Source: Symsagittifera roscoffensis
Lineage: Eukaryota > Xenacoelomorpha > Acoela > Convolutidae
Direction: 5' to 3'
DNA length: 64,000 nucleotides
NCBI RefSeq assembly: GCF_963678635.1
Contig: NC_087062.1
Location: forward strand, 16,789,789-16,853,788
Part shown: piece by piece, positions 1 to 9,706 of the stretch
Layout: every line of letters starts with the position of its first letter
Numbering within the stretch: the stretch's first letter is position 1
Translations under genes and position numbers: made by a program
The notes under the pieces: model-generated
Database searches by the model: none
Told to the model about the DNA's origin: nothing
The model's input: the letters and a program-made list of their open reading frames with translations, nothing else

Positions 1-300
1 AACTATTTTTAGTGATTCACCTTTTGCTAGAATGATAACAGGGTTAATGAAGGTGTTACCTTTTGGTTGTTCATCTTTATTTACTGGTGAGATAATTTCG
101 TATTGTTCTAAAATGTCAAGTAATCTATTTACCTTGTCGTGTAAGTGAATCGGTACTTTACTTGCTCTTTGTGTTTTGAAAACTGCGTCAGGTTTTAATG
201 GAAGGTGTAGTGATGAACTAATTTTCCAACGTCAATTTTTGATGTTGCGTAGACTGTTGAATATTTGATCAGTTGTTTAGCTAATTTGTCAAATTCATCT
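1..300 (-). pseudogene. Reverse transcriptase N-terminal fragment (element A)
   Basis: The last 60 bases at the window edge read on the minus strand as the conserved entry to a Ty3/gypsy RT (pattern FINPVIILAKGES), nearly the same as plus-strand residues encoded from about 13215 in element B. Upstream bases show the pre-RT linker seen in B, but in more than one frame. The catalytic part is beyond the window. The frame differs from that of the protease at 305-1252, so pol is broken here or uses a frameshift. Confidence 0.75.
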
Positions 301-304
301 TGTG

Positions 305-1252
305 TTATTTGTGAGTGTTGAAAATTAAACATTGTTTAAAATTTTTGTTGTTCTTTTGTATAGTTTGTTTTATTGAATGTTGATTTAAATTATGGTGTTT
401 TTTTGAAATAATCTGTGTTTTTTTTTCATTACTTATTATATTATTTATGGATAATTCTTCGTCAAGAACTGTTGATTGGCAAATATCTAATAGTTGAAAT
501 ATTTTATTAACTCGGTAGACTACTTCATTTATAGGTGAAAACGTAGCATTTGTTTCACAATATCCTAAAAGTTCTAGGGGTAATGTTACTTGATATGGTG
601 TATTGTTATACATGTGTAATGAAATGATATCGGAATTCGTATTTTTTAAGTATTTTATGGATGAGATTGTAATTTTGAAAAATTTGTGAATGGGTTTAAA
701 TTCGATATCTGACATGAAAAGTTGTTGTTTGCTTTGACTTTTGCCATACTGATGAACTTGTTTTATGGAAAATTTATATATATTTCCTGATAGTGGTTTT
801 AGATGTTTCCGTTCTTGATTATAAATGGGGTAAATTTTGAGAAAATTGGTGGTTGTTTGTTTAATCTTTGGAAGAATGTTAACGCTGTGTTTTTTGTTTT
901 TTTTATATTTATCTTTGATATGGATTTTACTATTAAAGATGTTGAATGTTGGTATATATTTATTTATAAACATTATGCCAATAATATTGTGCTTAATATC
1001 AGTAATATGAAATGTTTGCTTAAATGGCTTGTTCAAAATCTTGTTTTGTTCCATTGTTCTTGTGGGAACAAGGAATAGTTGGATTTTTCCATAATTTACT
1101 AATGTTGATCCTTGTGCTGTTGCCAATTTACTAGATGATTTAAGAGGTGTTAAATTTGGATGCAATATTTTAATTTCATTCCATGTGGGAGTATTAATGA
1201 TAATTGATTCTGCTCCTGAGTCAATTAAAAAATCAATTTCAAGATCTGGTGG
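305..1252 (-). CDS. Retroviral-type aspartic protease region (element A pol start)
   Basis: The reading frame opens just after a TAA at 1253-1255 and carries the aspartic protease active-site motif DSGAES (codons 1205-1222), preceded by a hydrophobic LEIDFLI strand. About 70 residues later comes the flap/second-half pattern with IIGIMFINKY. This arrangement is typical of retropepsins of LTR elements, which cleave the Gag-Pol polyprotein. The frame then continues for about 180 residues of Lys/Asn-rich linker before RT. It is in the same frame as the Asn/Arg/Ser-rich ORF at 1256-2266, separated only by the TAA. An ATG at 1165 exists but lies after the active site, so it is not the true start. 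Confidence 0.75.
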   Translation of the reverse strand, partial: PPDLEIDFLIDSGAESIIINTPTWNEIKILHPNLTPLKSSSKLATAQGSTLVNYGKIQLFLVPTRTMEQNKILNKPFKQTFHITDIKHNIIGIMFINKYIPTFNIFNSKIHIKDKYKKNKKHSVNILPKIKQTTTNFLKIYPIYNQERKHLKPLSGNIYKFSIKQVHQYGKSQSKQQLFMSDIEFKPIHKFFKITISSIKYLKNTNSDIISLHMYNNTPYQVTLPLELLGYCETNATFSPINEVVYRVNKIFQLLDICQSTVLDEELSINNIISNEKKTQIISKKHHNLNQHSIKQTIQKNNKNFKQCLIFNTHK

Positions 1253-2266
1253 TTAAAATTCTTTGCTTCTTGGACTCTCTAAGAGAAATGGGATTGTCCA
1301 AATTTTTTCTCTTGGTTGTTCTTTTTGTATATTTTGATAAATATGTTTTGTGTTTGAGCATTGTGTTTCGTCTTTTTTATCAGGTTTAATTACAGTGTTA
1401 ATTTCGTTAACTTCTTGTGTAGTTTGTGTATTATTATTAATGGGTCCAATATAATAATTATGAAGAAGTTCCAATTGATTTTCGTATATGTGTGAAGTAA
1501 AGGGTTGTTCATATATGATAGGTTCATAGTCGTTTTCGACTGTTATCATATTTACAGAGATGGTGTTATCTGTATCATTTTCAATATCTGTTGATTCAAA
1601 ATTAATGTGGTTTAATTGTAATTCGTTACTTTCTGTGTCATCAGTAGCTGGAGGGTCTGAAGTTGTTTCTTCATTTGTTTGCACTTCATTTATGTGTCTT
1701 TGATGCATTGGTGTGTTACTTCTGTATCGATGTTTAGAATCGGAGTAACGGTTAATATTCCTATGTGGTGACTGGGAATAATTTCTGTATCTATTGTTGT
1801 AAATTGAGTTTCGATTTTGTGAATTATTTTGTGATCTGTTATGATAGTTATCGTTCGATCTTTGATAATTTGATCTATTATATGAATGATTTCTTGATCT
1901 GTTGTTTGTATAGTTCTGATTTCGATTGTTAGAATAACTTCTATTCCTACTATTTGAATAGTCTCTAATTCTGTTGTATGATGAGTTTTGTAATCTATTA
2001 TTGGAATAGTGTGTATTCCTTGGGTTTGAGTGGGAACTGGATGCAGAAACAAATTCTGTTGTGTTTGAATTCGATCGTGGATAGTTATTTCTATTATGGT
2101 TATTTTGGCTTTTCGATCGACTAATTTCTTCGTTCGGGCGATCTACCTTTATAACTGGAGTTAAATGGTGATTGATTTCTTGACTAATTTGAGTTACTTG
2201 CAAGTGATTTTCCTGAACTATTACTACTATATATATTTTTGTTTGGTAGGTTTTGATCTTTTTTCA
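1253..2266 (-). CDS. Gag C-terminal Asn/Arg/Ser-rich and acidic region (element A)
   Basis: This open stretch follows the CCHC knuckle in the same frame, after a TGA near 2264. Its first half is a low-complexity run of short units built from Tyr, Asn, Arg and Ser (such as YSNNRNQNY). The second half is acidic and Thr/Glu-rich and leads into the protease. Arg/Asn-rich tails next to zinc knuckles commonly bind RNA, so a nucleocapsid role is inferred. No fold is recognisable. It ends at TAA 1253-1255, after which the same frame continues into the protease. Element B has lost nearly all of this segment. Confidence 0.6.
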
Positions 2267-2341
2267 TATATATTTATAGAATGACTTATTTGGTTCTTTG
2301 TGCTTTTGAGGTTTATTCTGGTTGTCTTGTTGTTTTTTTCT

Positions 2342-2383
2342 ACATTCGGCAATACTGTGTCCGTATCGTCGGCAATAATTACA
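2342..2383 (-). other. CCHC zinc knuckle of Gag (element A)
   Basis: Fourteen codons read CNYCRRYGHSIAEC, an exact C-x2-C-x4-H-x4-C knuckle as in nucleocapsid proteins of retroviruses and LTR elements, followed by basic residues. Such knuckles bind genomic RNA during packaging. The equivalent site in element B (12514-12555) is destroyed. Confidence 0.9.
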
Positions 2384-2599
2384 CCATTTCTTGAAAGATG
2401 GTTTGCCTTTAAAGTTTGGGTTCTTTTCATAGATGTTTAGTATTTCAGTGATTTTTTCAATCAGGTCTGTGTCTGATTCTTGTATGTTATTTATATGTGT
2501 AGTATTTGTTTCGATCCGATTAACATACTGTAGTTTTAGATTTACTGTTTCTTAGAGTTTCATTGTGATTTCTGCTTGTTCTAGTTTATCTACTAATTT

Positions 2600-3365
2600 T
2601 CTAAAATCTAAATCTGTTTCTCGAATTGAGGAAGGATGAGATGCTCTCTTTTTTATAGCTATTTTCCTTAATTGAGGTTTTAAGGTCATCATTAAAATTT
2701 CTGTCATTTTTGTGTTTTTGTAATCATGTGTATTGAGCGAATATGCTTTTCGAACTAGTGTTTTGATTCGAACTGCTAATTGTTTAATTGTTTCATTTGG
2801 TAGTCTGCGTATTTCGTTCCATAAAACTCTTTGATGTTGTTTGTTATTTCAGAATCAAAATTGTTTGAAAACTCTTGTAGTACTGAAAACCATTTTTGGG
2901 CTGCGCCATCTAGTGTTGTTTGTATTAACGCTGTGGTCTATGTATCCAATTTTGATGGAGTGGTGTATGAATTGGTTCGGGTCCTATATTTAAAATTAAA
3001 TTTGCTGTTACTGCATTTAAATAATCTTCTACAGAATATTCAGGGTCTGTTCTTGTGAATACCATTAATGGTTTATTAGATTTTATTGACGATCCACCCA
3101 TGAGGTATGGATTCATAGTCATTTGTAGTGATTCTGCGGCATTTGGCATTTGTGAGAAGTTTGTAAGTTGGTTTTTTGTTATTTCATGTTGCTGGAGGTA
3201 ATATGGGAGCGGTATTTCATTTTGCATTTGATTCGGTTGGTAAGAATGCATAGACGTTGGGTTTTGTGGTTGTATAGGTTGAAAAGATTGTGCGTTAAAT
3301 TGGTTTTGTATATGCATTGGTTGTTGATTCTGCATATCTGTTGAATTTTGTGGGTAAATTTTCAT
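2600..3365 (-). pseudogene. Gag capsid domain (element A)
   Basis: The minus-strand reading 3365-2925 gives a Gln/Pro-rich lead-in followed by a conserved block (NPYLMGGSS, then TDPEYSVEDYLNAV). It continues in broken frames to about 2600 with the RR-AL-QTTL and A-x-x-W pattern. This matches the Ty3/gypsy capsid N-terminal signature: an F-x-G-x-D-P opening, a helix, then L-x-G-A-A-x-x-W. Element B carries the same domain at 11538-12340. Frame breaks near 2925 and 2830 make this copy a pseudogene. Confidence 0.75.
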
Positions 3366-3621
3366 ATTTTGGGATGGTTGAGATTGTCGCGGTCTCTGTG
3401 TGCAATATTCTTGAGTATATGGTGCAAAAATATCTGGTTGATAGTAATCATCATCAGATGATGATAAGAATTTGTGTTATAAGGTTTTTATTGTTTATTC
3501 TTATTTTGTTGAAAAAATGGGTAATTTTCACTATAATCCTGTGGAGGGTGTGGATTATCTGTAAAAATTACTGAATTGGTCGATGTATTTGGAAGATTCC
3601 AATAATGAGAACCTACGTGGT

Positions 3622-4395
3622 TTAGGTTTTGTGTATTTTTTTGGGGGGTTGATTTGTTTTTGATTGATGTACATAAATATAATTGTGTTCTGCAAAAGTG
3701 TTTCTTGTGAACGTTTTCCGTGCTTTTGACTGTTTTGTCATTGGTCTATATGTCTGATAGTCCATATGGGAATATTTTGGAGCAATCGAAGGTTTAACGG
3801 TCGATTGTAAGGTTACTTGTGGTAGTGATGTATTTGTATTTTTTGGTGTTGTGAGATTTGGACGTATTGGTGAAATACTTTGTTGTGTAGTTGTTAGTGT
3901 TGTTTGACCTATTTCTTCATTTATGAAGTGTGATGGTGTTTGAATATCTTGCTGTGTAAGATTTCTAGTTCCATTGAGATTTTCATTAAGTATGACTATG
4001 GATTTTAAGCTGCTATTTCGTGTATCAGGTAAAAATGTAGTATAAAATAATGGTGTTGCGTCAATCGTTAATGGTATTACTTTTACATAATCTTTGTGAA
4101 AAGATATTGTACTTATTGCTTGACTTGAGGTATCCACTGGAATATTTAAAAATGCTGGATGAGACCATTCAGGGCCCCAAACGTAATCTGATTGTTCTGC
4201 AATGACAGTGTCGTAATTGGTATTTTGGGGTCTAAAATTTTTTCTTGCTTGTGCAATTAAATCTAAATTGTGGGTAAAATAATCTTTTATAAACCATGCT
4301 AAGATTTTTTGTAAATCATGTTTAGTGTTTTGTGAGACATCATTATTGGTGAAATTTTCTCGGATTATGTTTAAAATGTTGAAAATGCGGTGATA
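3622..4395 (-). pseudogene. Gag linker, Ser/Thr/Pro/Gln-rich (element A)
   Basis: An open stretch at 4137-3622 encodes a 171-residue Thr/Ser/Pro-rich segment ending in a basic, aromatic part (AEHNYIYVHQS). Element B repeats it in pieces at 10700-11200. It joins ORF2 (upstream) to the capsid domain and probably belongs to one long Gag. The 4140-4395 part keeps similarity to B but is split by stops. No domain is recognised. Confidence 0.5.
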
Positions 4396-4885
4396 TCATC
4401 TTCTTACTTTTGTAGGTTTGGATGTTTGGGTTGGTGATGTACTTTGAGCTTCTGTTTTTTCTAATATAGATATATAAGTATACATTATTGCAAAAACTTC
4501 GGTGGTGAATATGGAGTTTGCTCTCTGTGAATTTTGATATTGTAAGCTTTTGATATATTCTGTGAATACTTTTGAAAATTCTAAACCAATATCGTCTGTT
4601 TGGATTACATATTTACCATGAATTGTTCGTGGTGTGTTGAATTCTATGGTGTAGATTCCGTATTGTTGTGTTAGGCTACATATGTCTTTCAAATAATGTT
4701 CCATAATTTGTCTTTTGATTTTTATATCCGGGAATTCTGCTTTGCATGGACTGATTCCTGGTTCAAACAAATTTGCGAATAAGTTTTTACAAAATCGTGT
4801 TTGTCCTCTATCACTGAGTGAGTTTATAAGAAAGGGAAAAAATTGCTTCTTCATCTGGACTTTCGTCACTCTGTGTGTTGCTCAT
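4396..4885 (-). pseudogene. ORF2 / Gag N-terminal domain (element A)
   Basis: An ATG at 4885-4883 opens an acidic N-terminus. After a one-base frame break near 4850 it continues as a 157-residue segment with FPFLINSL, DRGQ and FCKNLFANLFE motifs. Element B has the same start and motifs at 10151-10363. The ATG lies 20 bases inside the end of ORF1, so the two ORFs overlap; element B keeps this overlap. The protein has no family I recognise. By position it is a matrix-like Gag N-terminus. Confidence 0.6.
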
Positions 4886-5296
4886 TTTTTCCTTTGATGA
4901 CTGTTAATATATAATTATCAATATGTCTAACTGATTGATTCCAATTGTATAGATGTACTGGTTTGTGTTTATATTGCTTTTTATTCTTCTTTTTCCTCTT
5001 TTTGATGAGTTTGAAGTTGTTTCTGAGTCGGAAAAATATAACTGATCTTGGATGGGGCAATTTTTATTTATTGATTCTTTTAATTTATATAGTGCGTCTA
5101 GACTACTGGTTTCTGATTCGGAAAATGAATTTCTATTTTTCGAAAATCTTTTTCGTGTTATTTGTCTTTGTTTACTTATAATTTTTCTTTTTATAGTTTG
5201 TGTATGTGGGGTTAATACAAGATTGTATTTTTGGTTGTCTATTTCACAATTGTGTAAAACGATTGTTTGTTTATTTCCTAATTTTTTTAATGACAT
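4866..5296 (-). pseudogene. ORF1, small basic protein before Gag (element A)
   Basis: The ATG at 5296 begins MSLKKLGNKQ. The frame encodes a Ser/Lys-rich protein that shifts frame near 5000 and ends at TGA 4868-4866 after an LYNWNQ...LTV block. Elements B (9707-10164) and C (38284, 40515) have the same ORF in decayed form, so it is an ancestral gene of the family, about 140-150 residues long. Its position between leader and Gag is unusual for Ty3/gypsy elements. No function can be assigned. Confidence 0.6.
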
Positions 5297-5809
5297 AAGG
5301 TTTACGATGAGGGATGCAAGAAGTTATTAGTGATTTTTTTTCCTAGACTGTTAGTCCTTACGATTTTTTGGTTAGCTTAACCTGGGTCTTTTCGTTCAGG
5401 GTTGGAGAGAAAAGTATATCGATTCCGAAGAATGATTTTTTACTTTCTTGTGGGTAGTCTAAGTTAAGGTGTTACCTTACTTAATCTTACTTAGGGGTAG
5501 TGATTGTGTTCAAGGGTTGGAGAATAGTAAATCGATCCACCAGGTTCAGGTATAATTAGAACGCAAGTAGTTCGTTAGATACTATTTTAAACCTACTAAA
5601 TTTAAGATTTGTCCTGGGTCAGGTAAGAGGAGGGTTCAAGTGAAGGATGAATAACCGAAGTTCTTCACTGTTTAGCCTAATTTGAATGGTTAGTGTTATT
5701 AAAAATTTCTATTAGTCTTGGGTCTTTTGAAAAGGATGGATAGTGAATCAACTTTTGAGGTCGTTAGACACTTGACAAGTGGGCGGGGGAGAACAAAATT
5801 GGTCTTTTT

Positions 5810-5893
5810 GATCCAAGGATAAGCCTTGATGATCAGAATGTAAAATTGATGAAAAAGAAAATTTATTTAGATCCAAGGAAAGCCTTGATGATC
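5810..5893 (-). other. Two leader stem-loops (element A)
   Basis: Two copies of the same inverted repeat lie 60 bases apart (5810-5834 and 5870-5893). Each has GATC-CAAGG on one side and CCTTG-(AT)-GATC on the other, around a 4-5 base loop. Element B has the same pair at 9101-9114 and 9170-9193. Conserved paired hairpins in a retroelement leader are typical of dimerisation or packaging signals; that role is inferred. Confidence 0.6.
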
Positions 5894-6184
5894 TGGTTTA
5901 AGATTAAATGAAAATAAGTTTAAATGGTTTAATTTTATTTGGTAAAAGGTTTCAGATTTTGAAGATGTTAGTTGGCTTATGATTGCTGTTATGTTTAGGT
6001 GATGAAGCTGGAACAACAGGATGATTTATATATACTAACAGTTTATTGTTTTATTGTCATGCTTTTAATTTCTATTTTTGTTTTCAATAAATATTTTTCG
6101 AATATGTTTTTTATAATACTGCAGAAGTTGAGGGAACGATTTGAGATCTTTTTATCAATCTTTATTGTACAATAATAATTTTAT

Positions 6185-6411
6185 TTAGCGCCTGAAATAA
6201 TCATTGAAGATTTGCTTAAGGGTTTTATGTTTTATGTTTGCAAAGTTTCTATGTAGTCGTATGTCGTCTCTTGTCCGAGGTTTTTTTCCAATACCGGGTA
6301 GTTCTCGTATTGTGCGGAATAGCATCTCTGATCTATTGAGTCGTAGAGATATTTCAATTAAGTTATTGTCGGGTAAGATTTTGAAAATGTTTTGTCTATT
6401 TTCTAATCTAT
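6185..6411 (-). CDS. Small leader ORF (element A)
   Basis: An open frame on the minus strand ends at TAA 6187-6185 and encodes an Arg-rich stretch containing SLRLNRSE, RELPGIG and PRTRDDIRL. Element B has the same peptide block in its leader at 8512-8745, with conservative changes (KK to RR). There is no ATG at the matching start in this copy; the frame opens after a stop near 6412. It could be an upstream ORF, a first exon, or chance carry-over of conserved RNA sequence. Confidence 0.35.
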
Positions 6412-6443
6412 ATTTGGTTAATTCTAAGCTATTAAGGTCTTTA

Positions 6444-6465
6444 TTCGAGACTTATGGTCGCACCA
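6444..6465 (-). promoter_or_regulatory. Putative primer-binding site (element A)
   Basis: Two bases inside the LTR edge, the minus strand reads TGGTGCGACC and onward, the expected complement of a tRNA 3' end finishing in CCA. Further bases resemble a T-loop (TTCGA). Element B has the same site at the same 2-base spacing. I could not identify the tRNA. Confidence 0.6.
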
Positions 6466-6467
6466 GA

Positions 6468-6875
6468 TGAGTTAAGTCCTTGAGGTTAACTCATAGAGTC
6501 ATTTCGGATAGGGTACACCGTCTGCTCGTCACGCTATCTTATTTTCGGACGGATAGATTCGTGCAACTACTTAGTCTAATACCGATCCTAATCTTACTCT
6601 TATATCTACTAGTCTCAGGGTGTTTAACTAGTCTCTGCTAGGCTCAATAGATCTAGAGTATACTGGCTTATTGCGACTGCTGAAGTTCTCTTGGAGAGGT
6701 AACTAATTTCTAAGTTAAATTCAAATCTCTCTAGTGCTGAAATTACAAGTAATTTCAGCACTTACAAATAAGTGGGTTGTTAGTTAGATGGAATATGATT
6801 GGTTAATATTAAATATTTTACTGTGGTAAAATATCTAATTTATCCAATATAAAATGTAGTTTAAATCAGGTTCCA
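6468..6875 (-). repeat. 5' LTR of element A
   Basis: This ~408-bp block is the reverse complement of the LTRs at 8027-8416 and 24265-24652. On the minus strand it begins TGGAACC and ends in CA. It shares the internal blocks around AAGTGCTGAAA, CTCTAGATCTATTGAGACTA and GTTGCACGAATCTATCCGG with them. It is more diverged from the element B LTRs than those are from each other, so A is a separate insertion. Confidence 0.9.
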
Positions 6876-8026
6876 ATTTCAATGGAAATGTTTAGTAACG
6901 CGTCTTTACGTCTTTAGGTTGAAAACTCCTAGCATCATTTTGTAAAGAAAAACAAATAAATGAAGTTGAAATTGCTGGAATCGAGTATATTCCGTAAAAA
7001 TCCATAAAAAATCTGAACGAAATTTCAATAAAACGAAAATGTAAGAATCTATTTCAATTGATTGAAGCGTGTATAAAATGAGTATGAAATTTAAGGCCAA
7101 AATTGGTGGATTCCCTTATAGGCGAAAGACCGAAAGTGCTAAAATAAAAGTCTGTCAATCAGATTTCATTATTCCATAATTTGGAAAGAAAGCACGAAAA
7201 TCTCAGAGAAAGTAAACATATCGAGGGGATTGATATTAATACTGGCCGAACATAAAAACGGCAAAAACATACAAAATTTTCAAATTATCAGTGACCGTCT
7301 ACGAAATTAATCATTTTTTTTTATTTTTCATGTTTCGTTATAATAGAAACAAAATAGGGCTTCATTTAATTCCTTTTAATTGATCTGCGACTGTTTTGTT
7401 TTCGGCCACTCATCCATGAGTATTGTGACCATTCGCTCCTTCGCCCATGAGAATAGCCCTTCAAAGAAGTAGCAAAAATTAGTTTCAAATGAATTTGAAA
7501 TCGGTTTGAGTTTGATAGTTCTAGCTAAATTTTGGCATCAATTCAAATTGGGTTTTAAGAAATTTGGATCGAAATTTAAAGGAGATTCACTACATTATCT
7601 GTTAAAAATGATAGCAGAATTTTTTCGCCAGCATTTGTTAAACTCAAAAGTTGTGACTTTTAAACTAATGATCAAGAAAACAAAGCTTAGAAGAATGTTA
7701 CATTTTTTGATAGTATGCTAAGGGAATCAATACATTATCACAAAGTTCACTCATTAGACCAAACTTTTTTATTGACCAAATGCGATTACAACATACTTTT
7801 TGAAACATGAAATATAAGATGTTCATTCAGTTTTTGATATTTCGGCAATACGTTTGTGAAATACAAAACAGTTCCTGATTTGATATCCCGATCACTACCA
7901 CTATAGAGAAAAAGAATTCAAAAAAATTGACAAAGTTCAATCCTTTGAGATTTACATGTAGCTACTGAAATTGATTTGTGGTTTCGATTCCTTGAAAGTC
8001 AAGTGAAATCACTTTGAGTTTCATTG
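6876..8026. other. Host spacer between elements A and B
   Basis: About 1.15 kb of AT-rich DNA lies outside both elements. It has no convincing gene: the longest open stretch (7506-7721, 71 codons) lacks any recognisable motif or splice context. Before element B inserted, this sequence directly adjoined 24657 and thus the region upstream of CAP gene 1. Confidence 0.6.
8023..8026. repeat. Target-site duplication of element B, left copy (ATTG)
   Basis: ATTG immediately precedes the TGGAACC start of the 5' LTR and is repeated at 24653-24656 right after the 3' LTR. Four-base duplications fit Ty3/gypsy-type integrases. Confidence 0.75.
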
Positions 8027-8416
8027 TGGAACCAGATCTAAACTATAATTTAGTATTAGTTATAAATTAAATATTTTATCTCTAGAAAATATTTAATACT
8101 AACCAATCATACTCCATCAAACTAACAACCCACTTATTTGTAAGTGCTGAAACTACTTGTAATTTCAGCACCAGAGAGATTTGAATTTAACTTAAAACTT
8201 AGTTGCCTCTCCCAGAGACCGACACCGACTCGTAACCGGTACACTCTAGATCTATTGAGACTAATTGAGACTAGTAGATATAAGAGTAAGATTAAGATCG
8301 GTATTAGACTAAGAAGTTGCACGAATCTATCCGGCCGCAAAATAAGATAGCGTGACGAGCGGACGGTGTACCCTTTCTGAAATTACTCTATGAGTTAGAC
8401 CAAAAAACTCAACTCA
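8027..8416 (+). repeat. 5' LTR of element B
   Basis: The 390-bp LTR starts TGGAACC and ends AACTCAACTCA. Its near-identical partner is at 24265-24652. The two are similar but differ by scattered substitutions and small indels, so the insertion is not recent. Confidence 0.92.
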
Positions 8417-8418
8417 TC

Positions 8419-8440
8419 TGGTGCGACCAAAAGTCTCGAA
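8419..8440 (+). promoter_or_regulatory. Putative primer-binding site (element B)
   Basis: TGGTGCGACC begins 2 bases after the LTR and is the complement of a tRNA 3' end in CCA. The next dozen bases are complementary to a T-loop-like TTCGA. Element A keeps the same site and spacing. The priming tRNA is unidentified. Confidence 0.6.
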
Positions 8441-8511
8441 CAAGACCTTAAAAATCAAATTAGCTTAGAACTAACCAAATAGATTAGAATTAGTTAAAAA
8501 CATTTTCAAAA

Positions 8512-8745
8512 ATGTTGCATGACAATAATTTCATTGAAATGTCTCTACGACTCAATAGATCAGAGTCACTCATCAGAAAAATACGAGAACTACCCGGTAT
8601 TGGAAGAAGACCTCGGACAAGAGACGACATACGACTACGGATAAACTTACCATTAAGTTTCATGGTCGTACGGCAAAAGCCAACACAAACTTCTGTATTT
8701 AGAATCTTATTAGCAATGAATTTACATTTTCAATTGCAAGCATAG
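8512..8745 (+). CDS. Small leader ORF (element B)
   Basis: A 77-codon ORF begins at ATG 8512. Residues 7-45 (EIS/EMS-LRLNRSE, RELPGIG, PRTRDDIRL) match the open frame at 6185-6411 of element A on the other strand; the C-termini differ. Arg-rich composition suggests RNA binding if it is translated. Protein-level conservation is suggestive, but the underlying nucleotides are also well conserved, so a coding role is unproven. Confidence 0.35.
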   Translation: MLHDNNFIEMSLRLNRSESLIRKIRELPGIGRRPRTRDDIRLRINLPLSFMVVRQKPTQTSVFRILLAMNLHFQLQA

Positions 8746-9100
8746 AATCCTTGAATTCAACGATCATTACGGCGCTAAATTTATTATTGTACCATAATGA
8801 CTGATAAAAACATCTCTAGTCGTTCCCTCCAAACTGCAGTAAAATTAAAAAAGATATCTGGAAAATTTTTTTAATGAAAACAAAAATAAAAATTAGTTAG
8901 TATAAACACAAATTGTTAGTATATATAAATCATCTCGTCATCTCCAACTTCATCACTTAAACATAACCGCAAACAATAAAACTACTAACATCATCAAAAA
9001 TTAAACTTTTCTATCAATAAACTATAATTTATTTCTAAAAGGCCTATCCTAATTTTTACTTTTATTTAGATTCATTTCATTTAAAACTAAAACACATTAT

Positions 9101-9193
9101 CAAGGCTTCCCTTGGATCTCTATTTAACATTTATCTTAATTGATTTTATATCTTTAAATTTATTTTCTGATCATCAAGGCTTATCCTTGGATC
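9101..9193 (+). other. Two leader stem-loops (element B)
   Basis: 9101-9114 is a perfect CAAGG-CTTC-CCTTG hairpin. 9170-9193 is the larger version, with CAAGG/CCTTG arms extended by GATC/GATC and a 2-base bulge. The same pair occurs in element A (5810-5893) and, altered, in element C (37554-37577). Confidence 0.6.
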
Positions 9194-9706
9194 AAATAGA
9201 ACAATTTTGTTCTTCCCCACTCAATTAATAAAGTGTCTAACGACCTCAAACGTCGATTCACCACCCAACCCTTTCTTAGACCCAGGACTAATAGAAATTT
9301 TCCAAACAAACTAACCATTCAAATTAGGATAAACAGTTTAGAACTTCGGTTAGTCATCCTTCACTTGAACCCCTCTCCTTATCTGACCCAGGCTAATACT
9401 TAAACTTCGTAAGTTTAAAATAGTATCTAACAAACTACTTGCGTTCTACTTAAACTTGAACCTTGTGGATCGATTTATTCTTCTCCAACCCTTGAACACA
9501 ATCACTACCCCTAATTAAGAATAAGTAAGTGCTTAAGTTAGACTAGCCACGAGACAGTAACAATCATTCTCCGGAATCGATATATGTTTTTTTCTACAAC
9601 CCTGAATGTAAGACTCAAGTTAGGCTAATCAACAAATCGTAAGGACTAACAGTTTAGGATATTAAAAATCACTAATCACAATCTTGCATCCATCATTCTA
9701 AAACTT

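Larger units (their letters stand above)
5297..6467 (-). other. Long 5' leader of element A
   Basis: Between the LTR edge and the ORF1 ATG lie about 1.17 kb. The leader aligns with 8417-9706 of element B in reverse complement. It contains the PBS-like site, a small conserved ORF and the paired stem-loops listed separately. The rest is AT-rich with scattered conserved blocks and no other coding signal. Confidence 0.7.
1..6875 (-). mobile_element. LTR retrotransposon A, 5' half (Ty3/gypsy-like), cut by window edge
   Basis: A retroelement runs right to left from a 5' LTR at 6468-6875 through leader, ORF1, ORF2/Gag, CCHC knuckle, Asn/Arg/Ser-rich region and protease into the start of reverse transcriptase, where the window ends. 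Its order and sequence match the plus-strand element at 8027-24652, so the two are the same family in opposite orientation, 5' ends facing each other across about 1.15 kb. Several frame breaks show that this copy is decayed, but it preserves the protease and zinc knuckle that the other copy lacks. The other end and its target duplication lie outside the window. Confidence 0.9.
8417..9706 (+). other. Long 5' leader of element B
   Basis: The 1.29 kb between LTR and ORF1 ATG contains the PBS-like site, a small ORF at 8512-8745, two stem-loops near 9101 and 9175, and several blocks conserved with element A and in part with element C. The remainder is AT-rich without another coding signal. Confidence 0.7.

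Noticed and set aside
803-1389. Plus-strand hydrophobic ORFs (803-1078, 1204-1389)
   Set aside because: They are antisense to the protease and Gag frames of element A; hydrophobicity comes from reading Lys/Asn-rich codons backwards.
7506-7721. 71-codon ORF in the spacer between elements A and B
   Set aside because: No motif, no homologue in the window, no splice or polyadenylation context; expected by chance.
8134-8350. ORFs on both strands inside the LTR
   Set aside because: They fall in LTR sequence that varies with indels in the other copies and show no coding conservation.
8419-8440. Naming the priming tRNA
   Set aside because: The complement ends in GGTCGCACCA and contains a T-loop-like TTCGA, but the T-stem spacing is one base short and no isoacceptor fits convincingly by eye.
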